64,000 nt of DNA from an uncultured Collinsella sp. (GCA_900544065.1 UQTR01000002.1:1-64000); one strand, 5' to 3'; shown: positions 54,135 to 62,760, numbered from the stretch's first letter. Translations and numbers: made by a program. Notes: generated by a model not told the origin, from the letters alone.

Positions 54135-54161
54135 GTGTTCGGATAAAGTTGATAATCAAGG
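54135..54161. repeat. Left direct repeat of the Abi cassette
   Basis: 27 bp beginning GTGTTCGGAT and ending TCAAGG. It matches 55380-55406 at 25 of 27 positions in the same orientation. Confidence 0.6.
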
Positions 54162-54217
54162 GTATTCAAGGGTGGCAAACTTTCCCTATGGGGCTTCGCA
54201 TAGAATAGCTTCAGCTG

Positions 54218-54287
54218 TGGTAAAATGTCGTTAGTAAACCCGCCCGGCCTCTGCTTTCGAGCATGCACACTGGCGGGTCTTCTTTTA
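54218..54287 (+). ncRNA. Candidate small structured RNA upstream of the Abi gene
   Basis: An extended -10 element TGGTAAAAT (54218-54226) precedes ACCCGCC (54238-54244), a small stem TGCT-TTCG-AGCA (54252-54263) and GGCGGGT (54272-54278) with a following CTTCTTTT. This makes a compact RNA of about 55 nt ending like a terminator, 22 bp before the Abi start. A structured RNA motif next to abiF-type genes has been reported; this resembles it from memory only. Confidence 0.45.
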
Positions 54288-54308
54288 TGCATCGAGCATA
54301 GGAGCACC

Positions 54309-55268
54309 ATGGGAGAATACACGAAGCCCTGGCTGACCTTCGATGAGCAGGCTGACCTGCTCATGGGCGAGCGTGGCCTCGTAGCGGACCGCGACGTCCT
54401 TATCGCCCACCTCCAGAATGTTGGGTACTACCGGCTCAGCGGCTACTGGTACATCTTCAAGCGCAAGCCCGAGGCTGTCGAGGACTGCGGCAAGGACGAG
54501 CGGTTCGTCGAAGGCACGACGTTCAACCGGATCTGGAAGCTCTACACCTTCGACAGGCAGTTCAGGCTCGTCGTCTTGGACGCTATCGAACGGGTCGAGG
54601 TCTACTTCCGCACGCAGCTGGCCTACGAGCTGGCGGGAGACGCCGGTGCCTTTGGCTTTCAGGACAAAGACAACCTGCCTAGGCTCGAGCAGGATGCATA
54701 CGACGAGTTCATCGAGCGGTGCACCGAGGAGCTGGACCGGTCGCGCGAGCCCTTCGCCATCCACTTCAAGGAGACCTACGGCGACAAGCACGACCTGCCG
54801 CCCTACTGGATTCTCGTGAACCTGATGGACTTCGGCACGATGCTCCGACTCTACAACGGCGCGTCGGTCGGCATTAGGAACAAGATCTCGGGCGACCTGG
54901 GCGTGTCTTCGCGCGTGCTCAAATCGTGGCTGGTAGCCATCAACACCGTCCGCAACATATGCGCCCACCACGGCCGCCTGTGGAACAGGGGCATCGGCAC
55001 CAGACCGATCATCCCCACCAAGTCGAAGTATCCCGAGTGGCACGAGCCCTACGAGGTGCGCTCGGACAACATGTTCGGCATCCTGACCATCCTGAGCTAC
55101 CTGTTGGAACACATCGCCCCCGAGACGGGCTGGCGTGCGCGCCTGCTCGAGCTGCTGGACAGACTCGACGCCGACGAGCTGCGTCGCATGGGATTTGCCG
55201 ACGGCTGGCAGGAGTGCCCGCTCTGGAAGCCGCATCTGCCCGCTGCAGGGGCGTCTACGGGCGATTAG
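54309..55268 (+). CDS. Abi_2 (AbiD/AbiF)-family abortive infection protein
   Basis: Soluble protein of 319 residues. The family hallmark is at the N-terminus (KPWLTFDEQADLLMGERGL, then YYRLSGYWYIF), and the HEPN ribonuclease motif R-x4-H is RNICAH near residue 225. Abi_2 proteins stop phage growth by killing or arresting the infected cell, probably by RNA cleavage. ATG 54309 follows AGGAG. A hairpin RNA candidate lies immediately upstream, and 27-bp direct repeats flank the unit, so it looks like a transferable defence cassette. Confidence 0.88.
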   Translation: MGEYTKPWLTFDEQADLLMGERGLVADRDVLIAHLQNVGYYRLSGYWYIFKRKPEAVEDCGKDERFVEGTTFNRIWKLYTFDRQFRLVVLDAIERVEVYFRTQLAYELAGDAGAFGFQDKDNLPRLEQDAYDEFIERCTEELDRSREPFAIHFKETYGDKHDLPPYWILVNLMDFGTMLRLYNGASVGIRNKISGDLGVSSRVLKSWLVAINTVRNICAHHGRLWNRGIGTRPIIPTKSKYPEWHEPYEVRSDNMFGILTILSYLLEHIAPETGWRARLLELLDRLDADELRRMGFADGWQECPLWKPHLPAAGASTGD

Positions 55269-55379
55269 GCGGGAGACGTAGAGCAGGCGTTCCGGGGGCG
55301 CTGAAAGCTGTGCGGCGGCTGCTGGTGGACACTGGCGAGGCTGGGCTGCTGGTAGCGAGCGGCGGCCGCCGGGGTGGCA

Positions 55380-55406
55380 GTGTTCGGATGAAGTTGATAT
55401 TCAAGG
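55380..55406. repeat. Right direct repeat of the Abi cassette
   Basis: 27 bp beginning GTGTTCGGAT; two mismatches to 54135-54161. Confidence 0.6.
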
Positions 55407-55431
55407 AAAGAGACTGACCCTTTGTCGGATT
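55404..55431. repeat. Right half of a GACAAAGGG-type palindrome
   Basis: GACTGACCCTTTGTCGGATT with a poor left arm. It complements the half copy at 45351-45369. The rest of the gap to prfA (55432-55627) shows no gene beyond a 10-codon frame. Confidence 0.45.
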
Positions 55432-55627
55432 CCGTGCGGGTTATATGCAGGTTTGCCTGCGCACGCTATCATGTATGGGTTAGACCGCAATTATGTACCC
55501 CATACGCGAAGGGATGCGCATGTATCTGAAGATCGACATGTTCTAGCCGGGCTTACCCCAGCAGTGGCGCCGTGCGCCCCATCAACTCTGCCGATTTTCA
55601 CCTTCACGCATATAAAGGAGTCCCGCC

Positions 55628-56695
55628 ATGCGCGACAAGCTCGAAAAGATCATCAAGGCCTATGAGGAGCTCGAGAAGAAGCTTTCCGACCCGGCCGTTG
55701 CCTCCGACATCAAGGAGTTCACGCGTCTCAACAAGGAGTACGCGCACCAGTCCGACCTCATCGCCGCCTCGCGCGAGTACATCGGCGCGCTCGATGACAT
55801 CGAGGCTGCCAAGGAAATGCTCCACGATACTACCGATGCCGATGAGAAGGAGATGCTCCAGATGGACATCTCCGAAAACGAGGCCAAGCTTCCCCAGCTC
55901 GAGGAAGACATTAAGTACATGCTCATCCCGAGCGACCCCAACGACGACAAGAACACCATCGTCGAGATTCGCTCCGCCGCCGGTGGCGACGAGGCGGCTA
56001 TCTTTGCCGGCGATCTGTACAAGATGTATCAGCGCTTCTGCGAGTCGCGCGGCTGGAAGACCACCGTGCTCGACTCCAGCCCCAGCGAGGCCGGCGGCTT
56101 TAAGTCCATCGAGTTCAAGGTCGAGGGCGACCGCGTCTACTCCGTCATGAAGTTCGAGTCCGGCGTGCACCGCGTCCAGCGCGTTCCCAAGACCGAGTCC
56201 CAGGGCCGTATCCAGACCTCCACGGCGACCGTCGCCGTACTTCCCGAAGCCGAGGAGATCGACGTCCAGATCAACCAGTCCGACCTGCGCATCGACACCT
56301 ACTGCGCCTCCGGTCCTGGCGGTCAGTGCGTTAACACCACTTATTCCGCCGTGCGCATCACCCACCTGCCCACCAACACCGTGGTGCAGTCGCAGGAACA
56401 GCGCTCCCAGATCCAGAACCGCGAAGTCTGCATGCAGATGCTGCGCGCCCGTCTGTACGAGATGGAGCTCGAGAAGCAGCAGGCAGAGCTCGGTGCCGAG
56501 CGCCAGAGCCAGATCGGCCACGGCAACCGTTCCGAGAAGATCCGTACCTACAACCAGCCCCAGGACCGCGTGACCGATCACCGCATCGGTTTCAACTCCA
56601 CCTACAATGGCGTCCTCCTGGGCGACCAGCTCGGCACCGTCATCGAGGCGCTCGCCGCCGCCGAGCGAGCCGAGAAGCTGGCACAGGCCGTTTAG
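55628..56695 (+). CDS. prfA: Peptide chain release factor 1
   Basis: Class I release factor of 355 residues that ends translation at UAA and UAG. The catalytic GGQ is in GPGGQCVNTTYSAVRITHLPT (outline), the Gln of which PrmC methylates; an N-terminal coiled-coil domain precedes it. ATG 55628 follows AAAGGAG. prmC lies downstream beyond a 654-bp gap filled with repeats. The stop codon abuts a structured repeat that starts at 56696. Confidence 0.95.
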   Translation: MRDKLEKIIKAYEELEKKLSDPAVASDIKEFTRLNKEYAHQSDLIAASREYIGALDDIEAAKEMLHDTTDADEKEMLQMDISENEAKLPQLEEDIKYMLIPSDPNDDKNTIVEIRSAAGGDEAAIFAGDLYKMYQRFCESRGWKTTVLDSSPSEAGGFKSIEFKVEGDRVYSVMKFESGVHRVQRVPKTESQGRIQTSTATVAVLPEAEEIDVQINQSDLRIDTYCASGPGGQCVNTTYSAVRITHLPTNTVVQSQEQRSQIQNREVCMQMLRARLYEMELEKQQAELGAERQSQIGHGNRSEKIRTYNQPQDRVTDHRIGFNSTYNGVLLGDQLGTVIEALAAAERAEKLAQAV

Positions 56696-56835
56696 GTTAC
56701 GCGGTTTTACCAAACCGCGTAACCCGTCGACGCTGCGCGGGCCGCATTTGGACAATCTGCCGTTCAATTTCAAGGGCGCGACCAGAAGGTCAGCGCCCTT
56801 TCATTTCACGGCACCTTGCCTCAAATGCGACCCGC
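56696..56835 (+). repeat. Three-helix structured repeat, copy 2
   Basis: Helix A: 56696-56705 with 56714-56723, loop TTTACCAA. Then TCGACGCTGC. Helix B: 56737-56750 with 56822-56835. Inside: CAATCTGCCGTTCAAT (56753-56768), helix C (AAGGGCGC-GACC with GGTC-A-GCGCCCTT, loop AGAA, one bulged base) and TTTCACGGCACCTTGC. The stems differ from copy 1 but remain complementary, even to the position of the bulge. Confidence 0.7.
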
Positions 56836-56861
56836 TCGCTGGCATTGCCAAAACATCGAGG

Positions 56862-56956
56862 TAGTCATTGGGTGCGGCACTTGGGGACGTTCCTTATGTG
56901 CCGGCACTTAGGGACAGTCCTTCGAGCGGCAGCACGTAAGGAGGGGTCCCAATGAC
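56862..56956. repeat. GTAGTC(G/A)TTGGGGAC palindromic element, copy 2
   Basis: Starts GTAGTCATTGGG and ends CCCAATGACTGC, with GGCACTTGGGGACGTTCC and GGCACTTAGGGACAGTCC as internal near-repeats. Shorter and more degenerate than copy 1. The following 56957-57349 is AT-rich and without a visible gene; it presumably holds the prmC promoter. Confidence 0.6.
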
Positions 56957-57349
56957 TGCTTTTGGTAAATGGCTATATGAGTTTATTTAATTGGACTTGA
57001 GGGCCATCGGATCGTTTGCCAGCTCAAAGGAAATAAAAACATTCGTTCACTATCAAAAATAATGCTTACATTATCGCTCAAGAAGTCGCAGGGCATTTTT
57101 TGACGCGTCGTTCGTCAAGTGATTTGGCAAGTGTTTGGTTAGATATTGGTCAGTTTTGGGGCAACCTTGCCAAAAGCTTGACGGATGCAAATCATGACGT
57201 CGACAAATGAGCACTTTGAGCGAGCCCGTCTTAAAAATCTGGGCTGATTCTCGATAATCGCCCTCAATCGTCCCTTGCTAAGCGGTGCCCTCGCGTACAA
57301 TCTGCTCCGACATTCACGCGCCGCCCGGCGCTCAAGAGGGGAGGACCCC

Positions 57350-58624
57350 ATGGCAAACGAGATCTGGACCATCAAGCGTTGTCTCGAGTGGACCAAGGAG
57401 TACCTGGCCGAGCGCGGCGAGGAGCACCCCCGTCTTTCTGCCGAGTGGCTGCTGTGCGCCGCCACGGGCCTGGCGCGCATTGACCTATATATGCGTATGG
57501 ACGAGACGCTTAACGCGGCCCAGCTCGAGACCATGCATGCGGCCGTTGTCCGCCGCGCTAAGGGCGAGCCGCTGCAATACATCACGGGCAGCACGCAGTT
57601 TCGCATGATCGACGTCGCGTGCGCCCCCGGTGTGCTCATTCCGCGCCCCGAGACCGAGATGCTCGTCGAGGAAGTCCTCAATTATCTGGATGCCGAGGTA
57701 CTGAGCCCCGAGGCCGCTGCCCGTCAGCGTGTTGAGCTGCCTTGGAACGATGAGGTCGAGCAGGCACGCAAGGCCGAGGCCGCATTGGCCGACGAGCGAG
57801 CGACGGCCGAGCGCCGTGCCGCCAACCTCACAGCTGCCGACGAGGCGGCGCTAGGCGGCGATGTGCTGGGCAGTCGCGCTTATGCCGAGGAACTGGCCGA
57901 TCGCGAGGCCGAGGAAGCCGCCGCGCAGGCGGCAGAAGCCGAAGCGGCAGAAGCAGAGGCCATGGAAACCCCCGAGCCCGAGCTCGACGAATACGGCATC
58001 GCCATTGAGGACAACGACCAACAGGCGACTCCCGCGCAAGATGCCGCCGAGGCCAACGTATCTGCCCCAGCCGAGCCCCGCACTGCCCGCGTTCTCGAGG
58101 TCGGCTGCGGCACGGGCTGCATTTCGCTCTCCCTTGCCTGGGAGCGCCGCGGCCACGTTACCTGCACTGCTACCGATATCGAGCCGCGCGCCATCGATCT
58201 GGCCACCAAAAACCGTGATGCGCTTGGCCTCACGTCCGACGAGGTCGCCTTCAGCCTCACAAACCTGGTGAGTTCCATTCCCCGCGAAGAGTGGGGCACC
58301 TTTGATGTGCTCGTCTCCAACCCACCTTACATCCCGACCGACGTCATGCGCTCGCTGCCGCATGAGGTCAAGGACTTTGAGCCCGATCTGGCGCTCGAGG
58401 GCGGTGCCGACGGTCTCGATATCTTCCGCCGCCTGCTCAACGCGGCGCCCTACATGCTGCGTGCCGGCGGCCTGTTTGCCTGCGAGCTCTACGAGGGCGC
58501 GCTCGACGCCGCGGCCGAGCTCTGTCGTCAAGCAGGCCTTTCGGACGTGCGTATCGTCCACGACCTCACCGATCGCCCCCGCATTGTCCGAGCCATCGTC
58601 ATCGAGCCCAAGCAACGCCAGTAA
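57350..58624 (+). CDS. prmC: Release factor glutamine methyltransferase PrmC with long internal insertion
   Basis: Enzyme of 424 residues that methylates the GGQ glutamine of release factors using S-adenosylmethionine. N-terminal helical domain (about 1-105, with the substrate-loop phrase VLIPRPETEMLVEEVL), then an Ala/Glu-rich, highly acidic stretch (about 118-240), then the Rossmann domain with VLEVGCGTGCISLSLA and the catalytic NPPY (VSNPPYIPTD). Usual length is near 280, so about 130 residues are inserted between the domains. ATG 57350 behind GGGGAGGA. prfA is the upstream neighbour. Confidence 0.92.
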   Translation: MANEIWTIKRCLEWTKEYLAERGEEHPRLSAEWLLCAATGLARIDLYMRMDETLNAAQLETMHAAVVRRAKGEPLQYITGSTQFRMIDVACAPGVLIPRPETEMLVEEVLNYLDAEVLSPEAAARQRVELPWNDEVEQARKAEAALADERATAERRAANLTAADEAALGGDVLGSRAYAEELADREAEEAAAQAAEAEAAEAEAMETPEPELDEYGIAIEDNDQQATPAQDAAEANVSAPAEPRTARVLEVGCGTGCISLSLAWERRGHVTCTATDIEPRAIDLATKNRDALGLTSDEVAFSLTNLVSSIPREEWGTFDVLVSNPPYIPTDVMRSLPHEVKDFEPDLALEGGADGLDIFRRLLNAAPYMLRAGGLFACELYEGALDAAAELCRQAGLSDVRIVHDLTDRPRIVRAIVIEPKQRQ

Positions 58625-58638
58625 TATTTATTAACTGG

Positions 58639-58667
58639 TTAGCAAAAATTATAAAGTAGTTTATAAT
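58639..58667 (+). promoter_or_regulatory. hicAB promoter with embedded palindromic operator
   Basis: TTAGCA (58639-58644), 17 bp, TATAAT (58662-58667). The perfect inverted repeat ATTATAAA-GTAG-TTTATAAT (58648-58667) covers the -10 box, as expected for autorepression by the antitoxin. Confidence 0.65.
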
Positions 58668-58692
58668 TAGGACGGCTGAAAGAGGTCGGCCC

Positions 58693-58878
58693 ATGCAACC
58701 TCCTACCTTTCGGGAAATCATTGCCCTACTCAAGCACGATGGATTCGTGAAGGTCGCGCAAGTCGGTAGTCATGCTAAGTATGTTTCTGGTGACCGCGTT
58801 GTCACCGTGAACGGCTCTGGTGGTGATCGACCAAAGAAGGGCACGTGGGCAAGTATTCGTCGCCAAGCTGGATGGTAG
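58693..58878 (+). CDS. hicA: HicA-family mRNA interferase toxin
   Basis: Toxin of 61 residues with the dsRBD-like HicA fold. REIIALLKHDGF and the catalytic-His motif GSHAKY are present, and PKKGTWASIRRQAGW closes the protein. HicA cleaves mRNA independently of ribosomes. It is followed 11 bp later by hicB, toxin first as usual for this family. Behind AAAGAGG. Confidence 0.9.
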   Translation: MQPPTFREIIALLKHDGFVKVAQVGSHAKYVSGDRVVTVNGSGGDRPKKGTWASIRRQAGW

Positions 58879-58889
58879 TTGGAGGCAAA

Positions 58890-59336
58890 ATGAGGCAGCG
58901 ATTTACCTATGACTGCGTTCTCATAAAAGAAGACGATGGTTACTGCGCTAGCTTCCCGCAGATTCCCGGCGCCTTTGCCGATGGCGATACGCGCGAAGAA
59001 GCGATTGCCCATGCCACCGAGGCACTGATGGCGTTTTTGGCCGACGACCTCAACAACGGTTTGACTCCGGCAGGGTACGAACGCTCGGCCGAGGTCGTGG
59101 CCCTTTCAGTCGAAATCGACCACGAGGACGCTCGGGAAGCGGCGTGCCGAACATTTAAAGACGCAGCGCTGGACCTCAAAGTCTCCGCTCCGCGGATTAC
59201 CGCGCTGGTCAAAGCCGGAAAGCTCGATGTTGAACTCGTCGACGGCCGTCGGATGATAACGATAGACAGCATCGAGCGTTACGCCGCCCAAGAACGTCAC
59301 GCCGGCAGGCCAAAGAAGTTCGTCGCAGTCCAATAA
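58890..59336 (+). CDS. hicB: HicB-family antitoxin
   Basis: Antitoxin of 148 residues. The N-terminal HicB fold (YCASFPQIPGAFADGDTREEAIAHA in outline) binds the toxin; the C-terminal half carries a helix-turn-helix-like segment (VSAPRITALVKAGKLDVELV) for DNA binding. ATG 58890 behind GGAGG. It should bind the palindrome over the hicAB promoter. Confidence 0.88.
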   Translation: MRQRFTYDCVLIKEDDGYCASFPQIPGAFADGDTREEAIAHATEALMAFLADDLNNGLTPAGYERSAEVVALSVEIDHEDAREAACRTFKDAALDLKVSAPRITALVKAGKLDVELVDGRRMITIDSIERYAAQERHAGRPKKFVAVQ

Positions 59337-59470
59337 CCCCCTCACTTTCACCGACTACTAGAGCCGCTCACCAAACCAACATGCGCTCTGGGCAAATAGG
59401 TTGAACGTTTCGTGCGAGAATGCCCCACAGTAAACAAACTTGCACCAGAGCGTAAGGGGCTGGCATACAC

Positions 59471-60214
59471 ATGCAGACGGTCTATCGGGTATACGAGGGA
59501 ACGCGCGAGCCGCATCGGCTTGCCGTCGAGCGCACGGCCGAGGTGCTCGGCCGCGGCGGCCTGGCTTTGATCCCGACCGAGACCGTCTACGGTGTTGCCG
59601 TGGCAGTCAACGCCTTCTCGGACGCCGTGCCCCAAGATACAAGCGAATTCCCATCGTGGCCGCGCGATCCGCAGGCTGCCGTCAATGGCGCCGCAGTTCC
59701 TGCGCTCGGCACCGGCTATCGCCGTATCTTCACTCTCAAGCAACGTGAACTCACGCAAACCGTCGCTTGGCTGGTCGATGGCGTCGAAGCACTCGACCGC
59801 TATGGCGTGGATATCCCGGAAGATGCCCGCGTACTCGCGCGACGATGCTGGCCGGGAGCCCTGACTATCGTGATTAAGGCAGCCCCCTGCGTGCCGACCT
59901 TTATGCGCGCCGCCGATGACACGGTGGCTCTTCGCGCTTCGGCTTCTCCCGTGGTCCAAGCGCTCATCCGCGCCTGCGGCAGCCCCCTTGCCTGCACGAG
60001 CGCCAACACGCACGGCGCGCCCTCGCCGGCAAGCTTTGCTGCCGTCGAGGGTCGCATCCTGGAGGGGGTCGATGTTGCCGTCGACGCCGGTGAGACCCCG
60101 TGTCGCGACGCCTCGACCATCGTGTCGTTTCAGCACGGCGAGCTCCAGATCCTGCGCCAAGGCGCACTTCCCGCATCAGAGATCGAACGGGTCCTGTCCG
60201 ACCCGATGCAATAG
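59471..60214 (+). CDS. L-threonylcarbamoyladenylate synthase family protein (TsaC/Sua5)
   Basis: YrdC-fold protein of 247 residues. PTETVYG near residue 37 and TSANTHG near 178 are the family signatures, with WPGALTIV between. It would make threonylcarbamoyl-AMP for t6A37 of tRNAs. A loop of about 30 residues (DAVPQDTSEFPSWPRDPQAA) after the first motif is unusual. YciO-type paralogues share the fold. Its stop lies 13 bp before glpK. Confidence 0.85.
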   Translation: MQTVYRVYEGTREPHRLAVERTAEVLGRGGLALIPTETVYGVAVAVNAFSDAVPQDTSEFPSWPRDPQAAVNGAAVPALGTGYRRIFTLKQRELTQTVAWLVDGVEALDRYGVDIPEDARVLARRCWPGALTIVIKAAPCVPTFMRAADDTVALRASASPVVQALIRACGSPLACTSANTHGAPSPASFAAVEGRILEGVDVAVDAGETPCRDASTIVSFQHGELQILRQGALPASEIERVLSDPMQ

Positions 60215-60227
60215 AAAGGTTTAAGCG

Positions 60228-61769
60228 ATGTCGTTGAATCTGGGCAGCCTGGGCATGGAAGATGCCTCGTTTGACTTTGGCGGTTCCTACATCATGGCGC
60301 TCGACTGCGGCACCACCTCGGTACTTGCGACCATCGTCGACGAGTACGGATGCATCGTCGCGCAGGCACGTCGCAGCGTCAAAACCAGCTTCCCGCGTCC
60401 CGGCTGGGTGGAGCAAGACCCCATGGCGGTCCTTGCTAGCCAGATCGCCGTCATGATGGAAGTCCAGTTTAAGAGCGGTATCCACTCCGACCGCATTGCC
60501 GCCATCGGCATCTCCAACCAGCGCGAGACCACGGTGGTCTGGGATCGCGTGAGCGGTCAGCCGATCTATAACGCTATCGTATGGCAGTGCCGCCGTACCG
60601 CACCTCTGATCGACGAGCTTGTCGAGCAGGGCGCAGAAGGGCTGGTGCGCTCCCGCACGGGACTCACGCTCGACCCGTATTTCTCGGCCTCCAAGGTGCA
60701 GTGGATTCTCGACAACGTCGACGGCGCACGCGAAAGCGCGGCGGCGGGCGACCTCATGTTTGGCACCATCGACACCTGGCTCATCTACAACCTCACCGGC
60801 GGCCAGGTCTTTGCCACCGACTACACCAATGCCAGCCGCACGGCACTCTTTAATATCCATACGCTCGATTGGGACGACGACCTGCTGGCACTCTTTGACG
60901 TTCCACGTTCCATGATGCCCGAGGTTCGCTGGAGCTCGGGCGACTACGGCCGCGTCGCGAGCGACATCATGACCAACATGCCGCCCATCATGGGCGTGGC
61001 GGGTGACCAACAGGCGTCGCTGTTCGGCCACTGCTGTTTCCGTCCCGGCCAGACCAAAAACACCTATGGCACGGGTTGCTTTATGCTCATGAACACCGGC
61101 GACGAGATCGTCGAATCCAAGAATGGCCTGGTCTCCACCATCGGTATCGCTGCGGACGGCAAAGTCAGCTATGCGCTCGAGGGCTCTATTTTTGCCGCCG
61201 GCTCAACGATGAACTGGCTTCGCAACAACATGGGCATCATCTCGAGCGTGAGCGAGTCGGCACAACTCGCCGCTTCGATTAGCGACAACGAGGGCTGCTA
61301 CTTCGTTCCCGCCTTTGCGGGTTTGGGTGCTCCCTGGTGGGACCCGCATGCTCGCGGTATCGTGTGCGGTCTGACCGGCGCCTCGAGCCGTGCGACCATC
61401 GTACGTGCCGCCTGCGAATCCATGGCATATCAGAGCTACGACGTGCTGCGCGCCATGGAGCAGGACGTGGGGCTTTCGATTGAGCGCCTGTCTGTCGATG
61501 GCGGTGCCTCGCGCAACGAGTTCATCATGCAATTCCAGGCCGACCTGCTGGATATCCCCGTGCTGCAATGCGAGACGGTGGAGACCACGGCAATCGGTGC
61601 CGCGTACTTGGCGGGTCTTGCCGTCGGCTATTGGGAAGACCTGGAAGAGCTGGAGCAAAATGCCCAGATCGTTAGGACCTTCCTTCCCCACATGTCCGCC
61701 GAGCGCCGCGAACAAAACCTTGCGGGCTGGCGTGATGCAGTCAGGCGCTCGCTCAGTACCGCACAGTAG
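60228..61769 (+). CDS. glpK: Glycerol kinase
   Basis: FGGY-family kinase of 513 residues that makes sn-glycerol 3-phosphate from glycerol and ATP. The phosphate loop LDCGTTSVLATIVDEYG (outline), SNQRET, and the C-terminal VDGGASRNEF are diagnostic. About 20 residues precede the usual start. It is 13 bp after the TsaC-family gene; no glycerol facilitator is nearby. Confidence 0.93.
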   Translation: MSLNLGSLGMEDASFDFGGSYIMALDCGTTSVLATIVDEYGCIVAQARRSVKTSFPRPGWVEQDPMAVLASQIAVMMEVQFKSGIHSDRIAAIGISNQRETTVVWDRVSGQPIYNAIVWQCRRTAPLIDELVEQGAEGLVRSRTGLTLDPYFSASKVQWILDNVDGARESAAAGDLMFGTIDTWLIYNLTGGQVFATDYTNASRTALFNIHTLDWDDDLLALFDVPRSMMPEVRWSSGDYGRVASDIMTNMPPIMGVAGDQQASLFGHCCFRPGQTKNTYGTGCFMLMNTGDEIVESKNGLVSTIGIAADGKVSYALEGSIFAAGSTMNWLRNNMGIISSVSESAQLAASISDNEGCYFVPAFAGLGAPWWDPHARGIVCGLTGASSRATIVRAACESMAYQSYDVLRAMEQDVGLSIERLSVDGGASRNEFIMQFQADLLDIPVLQCETVETTAIGAAYLAGLAVGYWEDLEELEQNAQIVRTFLPHMSAERREQNLAGWRDAVRRSLSTAQ

Positions 61770-61892
61770 GGCTGCGATGGGCTGCTCGATACAACAAACC
61801 GCTAAACTAATGCATGGCGTGCGGCGGCAACATTGCTGCGCGCCTTGTCAGCAAGGCCGTTTTGCGGCCGCAACGAAAGGGGCAATCAACCC

Positions 61893-62540
61893 ATGACCGT
61901 CACCTACGATGCGTCCCGCGTGACGCTTGTCGATCACCCGCTCGTCCAGCACAAGCTGTCGATCCTGCGCGACAAAAACACCGGCACCAACCAGTTCCGC
62001 CAGCTCGTGCGCGAGCTCGCGCTTTTTGACGGCTACGAGGCCATGCGCGACCTGCCTATGGAAGACGTCGAGGTCGAGACCCCCATCACTACCGCCACGT
62101 TCAAACGGCTCGCCGGCAAGAAACTCGCCATCGTGCCCATCCTGCGTGCGGGCCTTGGAATGGTCGACGGCATTCTCGACTTGGTGCCCTCCGCTCGCGT
62201 GGGCCACATCGGCATGGAGCGCGACGAGGTCACCCACGAGCCGCACGAGTATTACTGCAAGATGCCCAAGGATATCGACCAGCGCATCTGCCTGGTCGTC
62301 GACCCCATGCTTGCCACGGGCGGTTCGGCCGAGATGGCCATCAGCTACCTGCGCGAGCGTGGTGTCAAGGACATCCGCATGCTGTGCATCGTCGCGGCCC
62401 CCGAGGGCCTCAGGTCGCTGACTGAGAAGGATCCTGATGTGCATATCTATACCTGCGCCATCGACGACCATCTCAACGAGGCTGCCTACATCGTTCCCGG
62501 CCTGGGCGACGCCGGCGATCGCATCTACGGCACGCTCTAG
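61893..62540 (+). CDS. upp: Uracil phosphoribosyltransferase
   Basis: Pyrimidine-salvage enzyme of 215 residues converting uracil and PRPP to UMP. Motifs: [13 protein letters not shown], the PRPP loop [12 protein letters not shown], and the uracil-binding C-terminus [15 protein letters not shown] 61893 follows GAAAGGGG. The gap to atp genes contains a 10-bp hairpin (62583-62592 with 62608-62617). Confidence 0.95.
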   Translation: MTVTYDASRVTLVDHPLVQHKLSILRDKNTGTNQFRQLVRELALFDGYEAMRDLPMEDVEVETPITTATFKRLAGKKLAIVPILRAGLGMVDGILDLVPSARVGHIGMERDEVTHEPHEYYCKMPKDIDQRICLVVDPMLATGGSAEMAISYLRERGVKDIRMLCIVAAPEGLRSLTEKDPDVHIYTCAIDDHLNEAAYIVPGLGDAGDRIYGTL

Positions 62541-62582
62541 TCGCTGAGCTAAGACGGCCGCGGCTGCAAATACGAAGAAACG

Positions 62583-62617
62583 GTGCGCGCGGACGAACAA
62601 AGGGCGACCGCGCGCAC
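62583..62617. terminator. Hairpin after upp
   Basis: GTGCGCGCGG and CCGCGCGCAC, perfect arms with a 15-base loop. No T run follows. Confidence 0.5.
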
Positions 62618-62732
62618 TCCTGTTAACGGACGTTTTGCCCTGCAGGGTTCGAGAAAAACGTATTACCGTACCTGCGGCATAAAGAAGGTCTTAAGAAAAC
62701 GAACAGGTGCGTATTAACCGATGCTTTTTCGG

Positions 62733-62760
62733 TTGTACTTTAGCGATTGGCTCGTACAAT
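62733..62760 (+). promoter_or_regulatory. Probable atp operon promoter
   Basis: TTGTAC (62733-62738), 16 bp, TACAAT (62755-62760), 61 bp before the first atp gene. Confidence 0.5.

Noticed and set aside
53965..54159. Minus-strand frame of 64 codons ending MRGQLEDGLCRKTWKKMMEP and on to the stop
   Set aside because: It looks protein-like at its C-terminal end but has no start site or known domain and crosses the palindrome at 54103; at most a gene fragment.
55514..55546. Ten-codon frame MRMYLKIDMF upstream of prfA
   Set aside because: Too short and without homology; could be chance.
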